From Thiomargarita sp. (GTDB taxonomy: Bacteria; Pseudomonadota; Gammaproteobacteria; Beggiatoales; Beggiatoaceae), in the NCBI GenBank assembly GCA_020721005.1, contig DYNP01000003.1, positions 186,001 to 250,000 on the forward strand: a DNA stretch of 64,000 bases, in the 5' to 3' direction. Under the pieces are notes generated by a model. It was not told the DNA's origin. It did no database searches and saw nothing but the letters and a program-made list of their open reading frames with translations. A program made the position numbers and the translations under genes. Shown one piece after another: positions 1 to 8,845 of the stretch (position 1 is the stretch's first letter; every line of letters begins with the position of its first letter).

Positions 1-2260
1 TCAAATCTCCCATCATTGCCAAATCCAACAAAATCTCACTCTGTTCCGCCGACAACTTCACCTTACTTGCTGATTTCCCAACCGACTCAACTGACGCTAT
101 AATTTCCGACTCCAACACTGGCAATTCCTTAACTGGATTGATCTTATCTCGAATCCAAATCAGTCCCAGCAAGATACCCATTTTTTCCAACAACAACTCA
201 GCCCGAATGGGTTTTCCGATAAAATCATTACAACCAGCTTCTCGAGTCTCCTGTTGCTGAATATCCAAAATACTGGCCGAAGTGGCCAAAATCGGCACCT
301 CTTTTAAGGCCACATCCTTTCGGACTTGGCGCGCTAACTCAAACCCATCCATCACCGGCATCACCAAATCTGTAATAATCAAATGCGGGGACCAATTTTT
401 AGCCATTGCCAAAGCCTCTCCCCCTTGAGTTGCTTCCAACACCTGAAATCCCAAATTGCCCAATAAATTCAACAAGAAAGAACGATTCTCCTCGCGGTCA
501 TCCACCACTAAAATATTACGTGCCCCCCCCTCAAACCCAATGATTGGCGCCTCAATCACCGGCTGCTCAAAATACAATAATTCTGGCACCTCAAACACTT
601 GTAAATCAAACCAAAAACGACTGCCATGTCCAAACTTACTTTCAACCTGAATGTTTCCCCCCATCTTCTCCACAATCCGTTGACTGATTGTCAATCCCAA
701 ACCAGTGCCTTCGGCCTTATAATTGTTAATTTCTCCCTGTTGAAATGGACAAAACAACTTATCCAACTTATCTTCAGCAATACCTATGCCGCTATCTTCA
801 ATTAGGAAGCGCAAGGTTACTGTCTGATCGATGTAGGACAATACCATGATTTTAAAATAAATTCCACCTTGAACAGTAAATTTCACTGCATTCCCCAACA
901 AATTGGCCAATACCTGACGCAATCTCACCTCATCTCCTCGAATACAACTTGGCAAGGCAGAGGGGGCTTCAAATACCAAAGCAATGCCCTTTTGCTCAGC
1001 TCGCATTTTAAACAAAGCCACCAAAGTTTGCAAAAACCGCCCAAAATGAAAATCACTATTGGCAATTTCAATTTTTCCCGCCTCAATTTTTGACAAATCC
1101 AAAATATCATTGATTAAGGTCAACAGATATTCCCCACTGCGAGCAATCACATCAATGCCCCCTTGTTGTTTGGCAGTCAACTGTTTGTCACGCTTGAAAA
1201 TTTGTGCATAACCTAAAATTCCATTGAGAGGTGTGCGCAATTCATGGCTCATATTTGCCAAAAATACACTTTTGGCCTGATTGGCTGCCACAGCAACCAG
1301 CTGAGCCTGCTCAGCCTGTTCCTTAGCCGTGCGTAAAGCTTCTTCTGCCTCTTTGCGTTGCGTAATATCTTGAAAAACCACCACCGCTCCCACAATTTCC
1401 CCCTGTTCGCGGATAGTATTAACTCGACATTCCACTGGGAATGCTTGCCCATTCTGTCGATAAAAGACCTCTTGCTCACTGTGATAATGATCGCTGATTT
1501 GAGCAAAGGCACACAATGGGAAATGACGATCGATTACTTTTTGTTGAGGGTAAACAATCTCATCAAAGGGTTGACCGATCAATTTATCGGGAGGCTCAAT
1601 TCCCAGCATTTTGGCAGCAGCAGGATTCACAAAACTGGCCATGCCCAATTCATCTAAACCGCAAATGCCATCCCCGGCAGCGGCTAAAATCAACTGCATC
1701 TGCTCATGACTTTTTTGCAATTGTCGCGTACGTTGGTTAATTTCTTTTTCCAAGGGAATCAGAGCCAAACGGGTCAAAGTTACCCATAAAATAACTCCCA
1801 ACAACACGATGATCACCACAAACAACATTGCCAATTGCCATCCCAATTGCATCACCACGATGTGAATGGCGGTTAAATCCCGAGTCATTTCCAATTTTAA
1901 AAAATTATCGGGGGGAAAATGGACGAGATAATTTAAAGTCAGCACTTTAACAGCCGTTGGGGCTGCCTGCTGATAATTCAGCAAAGCAAAGCCATTTTTA
2001 AAAGTAGCTTGCAATTCCACGATATGTTGATGTTGTTCACTCCAAGTGATTAAAAATTGGTTCACCGTTGAAAAATCCCCTTTTAACAGGGATTCTGTAA
2101 TGAATTCCCCCATCAGGTTCAGTTCCAATTGGGCATGTTTTTTTTCCTCTTGGAACAAGGATTGACGTTGATGGGATAAAATAACTAAGGTGGCTGTGAT
2201 GAAAAAAATCAACAGGATACCCAACAGTAATAACATTAAACGGTGTTGATAATGAGACAT
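1..2260 (-). CDS. Hybrid sensor histidine kinase, C-terminus cut by window edge (HK1)
   Basis: A membrane hybrid histidine kinase that starts at the ATG at 2260 and is still open at the left edge (about 753 codons seen). In order: a transmembrane helix near residues 8-28, an extracytoplasmic sensor of about 110 residues, a second helix near 140-165, a PAS domain at about 185-305, HisKA with phospho-acceptor His339 (MSHELRTPLNG), a HATPase domain, and a receiver with acceptor Asp631 (TDLVMPVMDG) and Lys in FIGKPI. It ends inside a helical tail (LLDLAMMGDL) shared with the two other kinases here. The sensor region is clearly paralogous to that of the kinase at 4996-7440. The ligand is unknown. 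The transcript runs leftwards out of view. Confidence 0.93.
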   Translation of the reverse strand, partial: MSHYQHRLMLLLLGILLIFFITATLVILSHQRQSLFQEEKKHAQLELNLMGEFITESLLKGDFSTVNQFLITWSEQHQHIVELQATFKNGFALLNYQQAAPTAVKVLTLNYLVHFPPDNFLKLEMTRDLTAIHIVVMQLGWQLAMLFVVIIVLLGVILWVTLTRLALIPLEKEINQRTRQLQKSHEQMQLILAAAGDGICGLDELGMASFVNPAAAKMLGIEPPDKLIGQPFDEIVYPQQKVIDRHFPLCAFAQISDHYHSEQEVFYRQNGQAFPVECRVNTIREQGEIVGAVVVFQDITQRKEAEEALRTAKEQAEQAQLVAVAANQAKSVFLANMSHELRTPLNGILGYAQIFKRDKQLTAKQQGGIDVIARSGEYLLTLINDILDLSKIEAGKIEIANSDFHFGRFLQTLVALFKMRAEQKGIALVFEAPSALPSCIRGDEVRLRQVLANLLGNAVKFTVQGGIYFKIMVLSYIDQTVTLRFLIEDSGIGIAEDKLDKLFCPFQQGEINNYKAEGTGLGLTISQRIVEKMGGNIQVESKFGHGSRFWFDLQVFEVPELLYFEQPVIEAPIIGFEGGARNILVVDDREENRSFLLNLLGNLGFQVLEATQGGEALAMAKNWSPHLIITDLVMPVMDGFELARQVRKDVALKEVPILATSASILDIQQQETREAGCNDFIGKPIRAELLLEKMGILLGLIWIRDKINPVKELPVLESEIIASVESVGKSASKVKLSAEQSEILLDLAMMGDL

Positions 2261-2366
2261 GCGATGATAAGCAGGGAATGATTTAAGGTGAAAGGGAATG
2301 GTGAAAAATAAAATGGACTAGCACTGCATATATAGCTAACGAACTACAAAAAGAAACCTTACATCC

Positions 2367-2511
2367 CGCAGATCCTATTAGGAGTTACGCAGTTGAATCG
2401 TTATTCAATTGATTTTATTGAAATATCGAAAAATCGCTCAAAATACTAACTTTTTGAATAAATTGAAAATTAGATTTGAACTGCGTAACTTCTACCTATA
2501 TAGGATCTGCG
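2367..2511. repeat. Long inverted repeat upstream of HK1
   Basis: The left arm at 2367-2394 (CGCAGATCCTATTAGGAG and on) pairs with the right arm at 2479-2511, which ends ATAGGATCTGCG. The match is imperfect and the loop is about 85 bases. It abuts a second palindromic element at 2501-2658, so the HK1 upstream region is largely mobile-repeat sequence. No convincing gene is seen in 2261-2875. Confidence 0.6.
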
Positions 2512-2658
2512 AGCGTTTTTTGCGAAGCGTATCAATTAAGGAAGGCAAGTATTTGAGTTTCCATAATTTTGTGGCACAAGGTGTTCATTCGGTAAATTGG
2601 GAACCTACAGGAACAACGCGACAGATGCGCTTCGCAAAAAACGCTCAGCACATCCTAC
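2501..2658. repeat. Dispersed palindromic element, diverged copy
   Basis: The left arm at 2501-2532 and right arm at 2625-2658 are imperfect inverted copies built on GAGCGTTTTTTGCGAAGCG and ATGCGCTTCGCAAAAAACG. The interior shares GAGTTTCCATAATTTTG with a cleaner copy at 17540-17656. A 125-codon open frame crosses it, but its sequence is that of the repeat. It looks like a MITE/REP-type element with no coding capacity. A smaller hairpin (ACGCGC, 7-base loop, GCGCGT) lies at 2743-2761. Confidence 0.7.
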
Positions 2659-2844
2659 TAAATACATATAGTTTAACTTGTTTGGTTGAGTTGCCCATTT
2701 TCTCTCTTTACCTCCCCGTTTTTCCCCAATATTTTAGCATAGACGCGCTACCAGGGCGCGTAATTATTTGGAACAACAGAGATTGAATCCTATTCATACG
2801 GGAAGATTGATTGATAAATGACTGGCCGCAACGTGATCAAAATG

Positions 2845-2869
2845 AGTTCCCAAGTTGAACTTGGGAACT
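2845..2869 (-). terminator. Hairpin downstream of the DUF2887 gene
   Basis: A perfect 10-bp stem (AGTTCCCAAG, loop TTGAA, CTTGGGAACT) lies 6 bases past the stop of the leftward gene at 2876. Read leftwards it is followed by CATTTTG, a weak T-tract. A similar TTCCCAAG/CTTGGGAA hairpin at 39591-39611 shows this is also a dispersed motif, so a terminator role is likely but not certain. Confidence 0.45.
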
Positions 2870-2875
2870 AAAAAA

Positions 2876-3850
2876 TTACCTGGAATCACAACGAGTTAAC
2901 CATTGTTCCAAATCAGTCTCGTTGCTAAAATCTAACACCGCTTCAGCCAAGGCCTCTAACTGTGAAACTGTCAATTGTTGTATGCGCATCTCTTGAGCAA
3001 CTGACAAACTACCCTGCCGTTTTCGAATCAATCGCATAACCAAATTGATCGCTTCATCCTTATGCCCTTCCTGAAGTCCTTTTTGAAGTCCTTTCTGAAG
3101 TCCTTTCTGAAGTCCTTCCTGAAGACCCTCATTACGACCTTCCTTATGACCTTTCCTTATTCCTTGTTCAAGTCCCGCTTGAAGTCCCTTTTCTTGAGCC
3201 TCTTGCCAAATTTCTTGATAAAAGCGAGTTTGAGTGATGTCTGCCGTTTTTAAGTCCAACATCTTTAAAATCTCCTCAGTAGTTAATTGTGGGAATTTGT
3301 TGGTCAGTATGATCTCCACCAGATTTAACTGGTGTCGCAATTCTGTTTCATTCTCTACACTGTCCAGAATCCATTTTGCCAATTCGAATGCCTCTGATTT
3401 CTTCACCGTCAGCAATTTTAATAAACCCAAATTTGGAGTCAATTGTTCCTTTTTTAACGACTTCAAATCTTCCAAGTAGAATTCCTTCACTCGTTCGTTC
3501 AAGTAGGGTTCATAAGGCACTCGAGACCCCAAATCTTGTTTACGATTTGGCAAAATTAACAGTCCATACCAGGGTCTTTCGATACGATATTGATATAAGT
3601 ATAAAAATATTTCAGCGAAATATCGTCCATAAAATTGCTGATCTTGCTGCATCTGAGCTTCTAAAATCACCAGTGGTAAATTTAAATCATCTCCAATTGG
3701 GGTCAATAACCCATCCAATGCGAATCCTTGCTCTTTGATCACAGGCGCACTGTAGCTAAATTCACAATCGGCAGGAATTTTTGGCAACAATTCCTTGATC
3801 AAATCCGGCTGAGATAGAAATATTCGATAAAATAATTTATCGGTTTTCAT
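2876..3850 (-). CDS. Rpn-superfamily PD-(D/E)XK nuclease, DUF2887 type
   Basis: This 324-residue protein matches the DUF2887/Rpn family (recombination-promoting nuclease, often annotated as putative transposase). The N-terminal half holds the nuclease core: Asp in FALDGLL and the ExQ pair in VILEAQ, then QFYGRYFAEIFLYLYQY. Residues from about 215 on are a glutamine-rich helix with 4-residue repeats (GLQK) encoded by a 12-bp tandem repeat at about 3069-3125, then a short C-terminal domain. An in-frame ATG at 3262 is preceded by GAGGAG with 9-base spacing and could give a separate 128-residue C-terminal product. In E. coli Rpn proteins such internal products act as inhibitors of the full-length toxin. 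Function here is inferred from family only. Confidence 0.85.
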   Translation of the reverse strand: MKTDKLFYRIFLSQPDLIKELLPKIPADCEFSYSAPVIKEQGFALDGLLTPIGDDLNLPLVILEAQMQQDQQFYGRYFAEIFLYLYQYRIERPWYGLLILPNRKQDLGSRVPYEPYLNERVKEFYLEDLKSLKKEQLTPNLGLLKLLTVKKSEAFELAKWILDSVENETELRHQLNLVEIILTNKFPQLTTEEILKMLDLKTADITQTRFYQEIWQEAQEKGLQAGLEQGIRKGHKEGRNEGLQEGLQKGLQKGLQKGLQEGHKDEAINLVMRLIRKRQGSLSVAQEMRIQQLTVSQLEALAEAVLDFSNETDLEQWLTRCDSR

Positions 3851-3898
3851 GCCAAATTATTCCAATTATCTGATCTGTATGACTCAGCCACAAATTGA

Positions 3899-4735
3899 TT
3901 ACTTAATTTCTTTTAACATGGTCCTCAGCAAATCATAGTCTTGATCAGTGACTGGGACAAATCCGGTAACGTTTTTTCCAATGGCTGATAACACTTTGTC
4001 AGCCTGTGGGGAAGTTTTGAGTTGATATAAAGCCGTTTGCAGTTTTTCAATCAGTGTGGGCTCTAAATCGCTACGAGTGACCAAAATATGAGTGGAGACT
4101 GGAGGAGATTCGGCCAACAATTTTAAATTTAGACTTTGATTTTCTTCAAAAATTTCTTGAGTAATTGCCCCAGCGTCATAGTTACCAGATAGGACGCTGA
4201 AAATCACATTTTTGTGGTTGTTGAGGAAGTCGTACCCGGCTAATTTTTCCAATGGCACCTCGGCTTTTTTGAGCATGTAGCGCGGGACTTGAGTGCTCAA
4301 AGTAGAACTGGGATCACCAAAGGCAAAACGTTTGCCGGCAAGCTCTTCCAGTTTTTTTAGGGAACTGCCGGGTGCGGTGAAAATGATGGATTGAAACGTC
4401 GGTTTGCCATCGATTTCATAACGAACCAACAGGGGTTTTTTGCCATACTTTTCGACCAATTCGATATAGCTGCTGCCCCCCATAAACGCAATATCCAGCT
4501 GATCTTTACCGGCATTTTCGACATGATCCGCATAGTTTTTGGTAATTTTTAGGGTGACGGGAATACCCACGGCCTGGCCAAGATAATCTGCTAAAGGAGT
4601 ATATTTATGCAGGAGTTCATGGGCCGTAAGATAGGGCATGAAGCCAAAGGTCAGTGATTTGGGGGAGTCTGCGTGCAGTGCAGAAATAAAGAGGAAAGGG
4701 ATGAGTAACAAGGTGTGTTTAAAGACAATGGGCAT
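3899..4735 (-). CDS. PhnD-like periplasmic substrate-binding protein
   Basis: A 278-residue protein with an N-terminal signal peptide (FKHTLLLIPFLFISALHA, cleaved before DSPKS) and the PhnD/SsuA fold: FGFMPYLTAHELLHKYTPL at the start of the mature protein, IAFMGGSSYIEL, and FGDPSSTLSTQVPRYML. Homologues bind phosphonates, phosphite, thiamine-related or other small anions, or serve as sensory partners of histidine kinases. No ABC permease or ATPase is adjacent. It lies about 260 bp downstream of the hybrid kinase at 4996-7440 on the same strand, so a sensing role is plausible. The ligand cannot be told from sequence. Confidence 0.85.
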   Translation of the reverse strand: MPIVFKHTLLLIPFLFISALHADSPKSLTFGFMPYLTAHELLHKYTPLADYLGQAVGIPVTLKITKNYADHVENAGKDQLDIAFMGGSSYIELVEKYGKKPLLVRYEIDGKPTFQSIIFTAPGSSLKKLEELAGKRFAFGDPSSTLSTQVPRYMLKKAEVPLEKLAGYDFLNNHKNVIFSVLSGNYDAGAITQEIFEENQSLNLKLLAESPPVSTHILVTRSDLEPTLIEKLQTALYQLKTSPQADKVLSAIGKNVTGFVPVTDQDYDLLRTMLKEIK

Positions 4736-4995
4736 GAGAAGTACTCCATAATGAAAAAAGGATAATTTAAATTAGTTTAGCAGATTGAAAAGGGGGTTAC
4801 AAATGGAATTTTGCGGGAATTATTCCTCCCTCCTTGATGAAAAGGGGTCAAACCAAAGGATTAGTTCTCCTCTCTTTAGTAAAGTAAGGATATTTACAAA
4901 AGAAAAGCAACTTTTTCAAAGATTATCTTCATCCTCTGTTGACCAGGGGAACTCACCGTACACATTCCAGTCGCCTTCCCTTCAGTCTCAAACTC

Positions 4996-7440
4996 TCACA
5001 AATAATTCTCCAAGAGATCGCAAATACCTTTTTCATCAAAACTCTTTGCCAATTTACGCACTTTTTCTGCAAAACTGGTCAACTCTCCATTCTCCTTGGC
5101 AAACTCCTCAGTCTTTTTCGAAATTTCCATAAGATCCCCCATCATAGCCAAATCAAACAATAAGTTAGCCTGTTCCTTGGAAGGACCGGTCAGTGAAACT
5201 TCAAAATTCAACGGGGCTATTAATTCCAATTCTCGTTGCTCAGCAGTAGGAAAATTGAGATGCTCATAAATCCAAGTGAGACCCAAATGCACCTGAATGA
5301 GATCTAACAAGTGATCAGCCCGAATGGGTTTGCTGATGAAAGCATTACAACCCGCTTCCAAACTCTGTTGATCATGTTCAAATACACTGGCTGAATTGGC
5401 AATGATCACCGTATCTTCAAATTTGGGAATTCTTCTGAGTTGACGAGTTACTTCAAAGCCATCCATGATTGGCATGACCAAGTCAGTCAAAATTAAATCT
5501 GGATTCCATTGGCGGGCTTTTTGCAACCCTTCTTGACCATTACTGGCTTCCAAAGTCTGAAAACCCAAGGGACTGAGCAGATTGACCAATACCGAACGAT
5601 TTTCCATTTTGTCATCAATAATCAATACTTTACACTCTTTTTCTTGATAGGGACTGGGCGTGAACTGAAAGCCTACGATGATCGGTGGAATGTCGCGTGT
5701 GCTTTTAATCAAGCCAGAAACTTCTTGAAATCGCAATTCGGTCCAAAAAGTAGCGCCCTGCCCCAAGTTGCTCTTAACTTGCAATTCTCCTCCCATCATT
5801 TGTACTAATTTTTTGGTAATGGACAATCCCAAACCTGCACCTTCGGGTCGATATTTTGGATCTCCAACTTGTTGAAAAGGAATGAAAATTTTCTCAATTT
5901 CCTCTTCGGCAATGCCAATGCCTGTGTCTTCAATTTGAAAACGCAAGGTTCGATAAGGATAAGTTTGACCCGGATCAGAATTGGGACTGTCAACCACCCC
6001 TATTTTCAAAGCAATCCCTCCAGATTCAGTAAATTTAACCGCATTACTGAGCAAGTTGATGAGAATTTGTCGCAATCGGGTCTCATCAGCTCGAATGCCT
6101 AAAGGTAACGGGGAAATGGGCTCATAAATAAATGACAATTTCTTTTGAGCAGTGCGAATTTGGAACAATTGGATAATTTCTCGGACAAACTCATTGAAAT
6201 TGAAGTCAGTGAGATATAATTTCATGTGCTCAGCTTCAATTTTGGAAATGTCTAAAATATCGTTAACCAAGGTCAATAAATATTCCCCACTTTTGTGGAT
6301 GACTTGCACTCCTTCTCGTTGTTTATCAGTGAGTTGTCGATCACGATCAAGAATTTGAGCATAGCCTAAAATGCCATTAAGAGGGGTGCGCAATTCGTGA
6401 CTCATATTGGCTAAAAAAGTGCCTTTGGCTCGATTCGCCAATTCTGCATCTAATTTAGCCTGTTCCGCATGTTCCTTGGCTTGCTGCAGAGCCAGCTCAA
6501 TGTGTTTGCGTTCCGTAATATCGACCCCGGTGACTACATAATGGCTGATATTTCGAGACTGATCATCATGCAAAGTGGCACAGTTCCATACAATGTGTTT
6601 GTGTGTACCTTGACAAGTGGTGATCACAGTCTCGCAACCATGACGAGGTCGACTGTGTTGAAGTTGTCGGAGCAGAGTGCGCATGCGCTCAAATTCCATT
6701 TCCGGAAAAAAGTCATTGAATGAACGTTGCTCCACCTGTTCTGAAGCATAGCCAGTGACGTCAGTGGCTGCCCGATTAAAGCGCTGCACTTTGGTTTGTG
6801 GATCTAGGACGATGACCAGCGCGCTGATGGTGTCTAAAATTACGGTGACAAAGTCTCGCTGCTTTTGTAAGGATTCGTTGGCCAGTTGCAATTCAAGCGT
6901 GCGTTTTTTGATCTCATTCTCCATGGGTAATAGGGCAATTTTAAACAGGGTAAAGGCCAAGATCAATCCCAATAGACTGATCAGTAAGGTAGAAATTACC
7001 ATGAGTTGAAAGGTGAGTTGATGGGTAATGCCATGGATGTGACTGAGATCGTAAATTATACTCAATTGCAAATGATTGCGAGGAGAGAATGAGATATGGC
7101 GACTGATAGCCAACGTTTCTTTAGATTTTACATCTTTGGCATAATCAACCAATTTAAAGTCATTTTTTCCCAAAGCCTGCATGTTGAGAATATAATGGCG
7201 ATGTTGACACCATTCCAGAAGAAATTGGCTGACAGTCACATAGTCTTGCTGTAGAAAAGATTCCTTGATAAAACCACTGATAAGATCAATCTCCAACTCG
7301 GCCCGTTTGGTCTCTTCTGTCAACAAAAGTTGATGTTGTTGAGACACGATCAGCAATGTGGATAAGGCTAGAAAACCAGTCAATATGACCAGAAAGAGGA
7401 AGAGGAGTCGTTTTTGTAAGGGGGGGATATTTTTAAACAT
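4996..7440 (-). CDS. Hybrid sensor histidine kinase (HK2)
   Basis: An 814-residue complete hybrid kinase. A transmembrane helix at about 11-31 and another at about 140-165 flank a periplasmic sensor related to that of HK1. A PAS/PAC segment follows (about 196-310, ending VVTGVDITERKHIE), then HisKA with His348 in MSHELRTPLNG and a HATPase domain with N-box NLLSNAVKF, DTGIGI and GAGLGLSITKKL. The receiver has Asp653 (LTDLVMPIMDG) and Lys in FISKPI. The last 80 residues form a helical tail (LLFDLAMMGDLMEI...) shared by all three kinases. There is no HPt histidine. Its likely partner is the PhnD-like protein downstream. The leftward promoter must lie in 7441-7854. Confidence 0.95.
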   Translation of the reverse strand: MFKNIPPLQKRLLFLFLVILTGFLALSTLLIVSQQHQLLLTEETKRAELEIDLISGFIKESFLQQDYVTVSQFLLEWCQHRHYILNMQALGKNDFKLVDYAKDVKSKETLAISRHISFSPRNHLQLSIIYDLSHIHGITHQLTFQLMVISTLLISLLGLILAFTLFKIALLPMENEIKKRTLELQLANESLQKQRDFVTVILDTISALVIVLDPQTKVQRFNRAATDVTGYASEQVEQRSFNDFFPEMEFERMRTLLRQLQHSRPRHGCETVITTCQGTHKHIVWNCATLHDDQSRNISHYVVTGVDITERKHIELALQQAKEHAEQAKLDAELANRAKGTFLANMSHELRTPLNGILGYAQILDRDRQLTDKQREGVQVIHKSGEYLLTLVNDILDISKIEAEHMKLYLTDFNFNEFVREIIQLFQIRTAQKKLSFIYEPISPLPLGIRADETRLRQILINLLSNAVKFTESGGIALKIGVVDSPNSDPGQTYPYRTLRFQIEDTGIGIAEEEIEKIFIPFQQVGDPKYRPEGAGLGLSITKKLVQMMGGELQVKSNLGQGATFWTELRFQEVSGLIKSTRDIPPIIVGFQFTPSPYQEKECKVLIIDDKMENRSVLVNLLSPLGFQTLEASNGQEGLQKARQWNPDLILTDLVMPIMDGFEVTRQLRRIPKFEDTVIIANSASVFEHDQQSLEAGCNAFISKPIRADHLLDLIQVHLGLTWIYEHLNFPTAEQRELELIAPLNFEVSLTGPSKEQANLLFDLAMMGDLMEISKKTEEFAKENGELTSFAEKVRKLAKSFDEKGICDLLENYL

Positions 7441-7779
7441 AATCGTTACTCTTTATATTCAATTATTCCCTATTTTAGGGAAAAACCGACCTTCCTGACC
7501 AAGGACGGTAATTTTCTCGAAAAAAAGGGGATAACAGGTTGTTTTCAATTTAGAAAATTCTAATATTATTATGTTACAAGAAACTTGTTTGTTTAAAGGC
7601 AGTAGATGAGAATCACAAATGAAAACTGTTTTTATAACTCTAAAATAGTAGCATAATTTATTTTTTTGTTCAAAATAGTTAAATTCATATAAAATTGTTC
7701 AGTCAATCAAGCTATTATGATTCATAGTGGTTAAAATTAGTTAATAAGAGGCGCGGTTAAGATAAGCAAGAAATGAGAA

Positions 7780-7817
7780 AAAGTAGACTATTTATGAAAA
7801 TTGGTCTACTTTATAAT
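7780..7817 (+). promoter_or_regulatory. Inverted repeat overlapping a TATAAT box, upstream of the SBP gene
   Basis: A perfect 9-bp inverted repeat, AAAGTAGAC (7780-7788) and GTCTACTTT (7804-7812), runs into TATAAT at 7812-7817, about 38 bp before the ATG at 7855. No good -35 box is seen, as expected for an activator-dependent promoter. The layout suits an operator over a promoter, or a transcribed hairpin. The rest of the 414-bp divergent gap 7441-7854 is AT-rich and holds nothing else I can name. Confidence 0.4.
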
Positions 7818-7854
7818 AGTCAATGATAAATTATTTCGATAAAAGGAGTAGATA

Positions 7855-8649
7855 ATGAAAAATTATGGGTTGGTTAGCGTATTTATAATGTCATGTATGG
7901 GATCGGTAGGAGCAGTGGCGGATTCCAACTTAGTCATTGCTGGTACTGGGGACAGTCAAGTACTGTTAAGTATCCTGGGAGAACAATTTGAACGTGTCCA
8001 CGGTGAGGTCAGTGTCGAAGTGCCCGAAAGTATTGGTTCCAGTGGGGGCATCAAAGCCGTGTCAAGAGGCAAGGTCGATCTGGCTAGAACTGCCCGTCCT
8101 TTAGAAGAAAGAGAAAAACCGGGATTGGTGGAAGTGCTGTTTGCCAAATCTCCCATTGTTTTCACAGTTCATCCTTCAGTAACTGGTGTTCACAATTTAA
8201 CTGTTGAACAGATGTTAGGAATTTATGCCGGCAAACATGTAAATTGGCAAGAATTGGGGGGACCTGATCACAAAATATATGTGTTGGATCGAGAAACAGA
8301 TGATTCTTCTCGGCGTTTGATCACAAGCACCTTTCCAAAATTCACTGCCCTAGAATCGGCAGTCAGAGTGGCTTATAGCACCCCGGAAGCTGTGGATCTG
8401 CTGACTAAAAATCAATTTACCTTGGGTTATTTACCTCTCTCTGTCGCTCAACATGAACAACTGACTGTATTACCTTTACAGGGAATGGCCCCCACAGAAA
8501 ACACTTATCCCCTATTGACTCCCTTCTATCTGGTCTTTAAATCACCAGCCAATCAAATAGTTGAGCAATTTTTAGCATTTATTTTTTCCCCTCAAGGTCA
8601 ACAAATTATGAAGGAAGCTGGAGTTATTCCCACAAATCCCTCTAAATAA
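7855..8649 (+). CDS. PstS-like periplasmic substrate-binding protein
   Basis: A 264-residue protein with a signal peptide (about residues 1-22, ending GAVADS) and the PstS-type phosphate-binding-like fold: VIAGTGDSQVLLSILGEQF, SIGSSGGIKAVSRGKVDLA, and the late FLAFIFSPQGQQIMKEAGVIP typical of PBP-like domains. It is shorter than PstS (about 320) and has no pst transport genes nearby. A GGAG lies 8 bases before the ATG. The next gene, 196 bp downstream on the same strand, is a hybrid histidine kinase, so it may be a periplasmic ligand sensor for that kinase. Specificity for phosphate is not shown. Confidence 0.85.
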   Translation: MKNYGLVSVFIMSCMGSVGAVADSNLVIAGTGDSQVLLSILGEQFERVHGEVSVEVPESIGSSGGIKAVSRGKVDLARTARPLEEREKPGLVEVLFAKSPIVFTVHPSVTGVHNLTVEQMLGIYAGKHVNWQELGGPDHKIYVLDRETDDSSRRLITSTFPKFTALESAVRVAYSTPEAVDLLTKNQFTLGYLPLSVAQHEQLTVLPLQGMAPTENTYPLLTPFYLVFKSPANQIVEQFLAFIFSPQGQQIMKEAGVIPTNPSK

Positions 8650-8707
8650 TCTTTTTCCGCGGAATATATGGTTAACGAACTGTAGAAGGAGAAAGATCAT
8701 ACATTAC

Positions 8708-8734
8708 GGTGCAATACGCTAACGCTATTGCACC
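8708..8734. repeat. Short palindromic repeat between SBP gene and HK3
   Basis: GGTGCAATA (8708-8716) and TATTGCACC (8726-8734) form a 9-bp stem around CGCTAACGC. It lies in the 196-bp gap before the kinase gene. It resembles the dispersed REP-like hairpins found elsewhere in the window and could attenuate or stabilise the shared transcript. Confidence 0.5.
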
Positions 8735-8845
8735 CTATGAGATTACACCTTACGCATTGGCAACTTTCAAACTCCATTCCCTCAAACAAAAAACTTACTT
8801 TTTCCCCCTTATTTTTAAAGCAGCTGCTTTCATTGAGAAAAATTT

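Noticed and set aside
2409-2786. 125-codon open frame upstream of HK1
   Set aside because: It spans two palindromic repeats and its sequence is dictated by them; no family resemblance or clear ribosome-binding site.
4785-5163. Rightward open frames in the gap after HK2
   Set aside because: They mostly lie antisense to the HK2 C-terminus and lack any family resemblance; the gap 4736-4995 appears non-coding.
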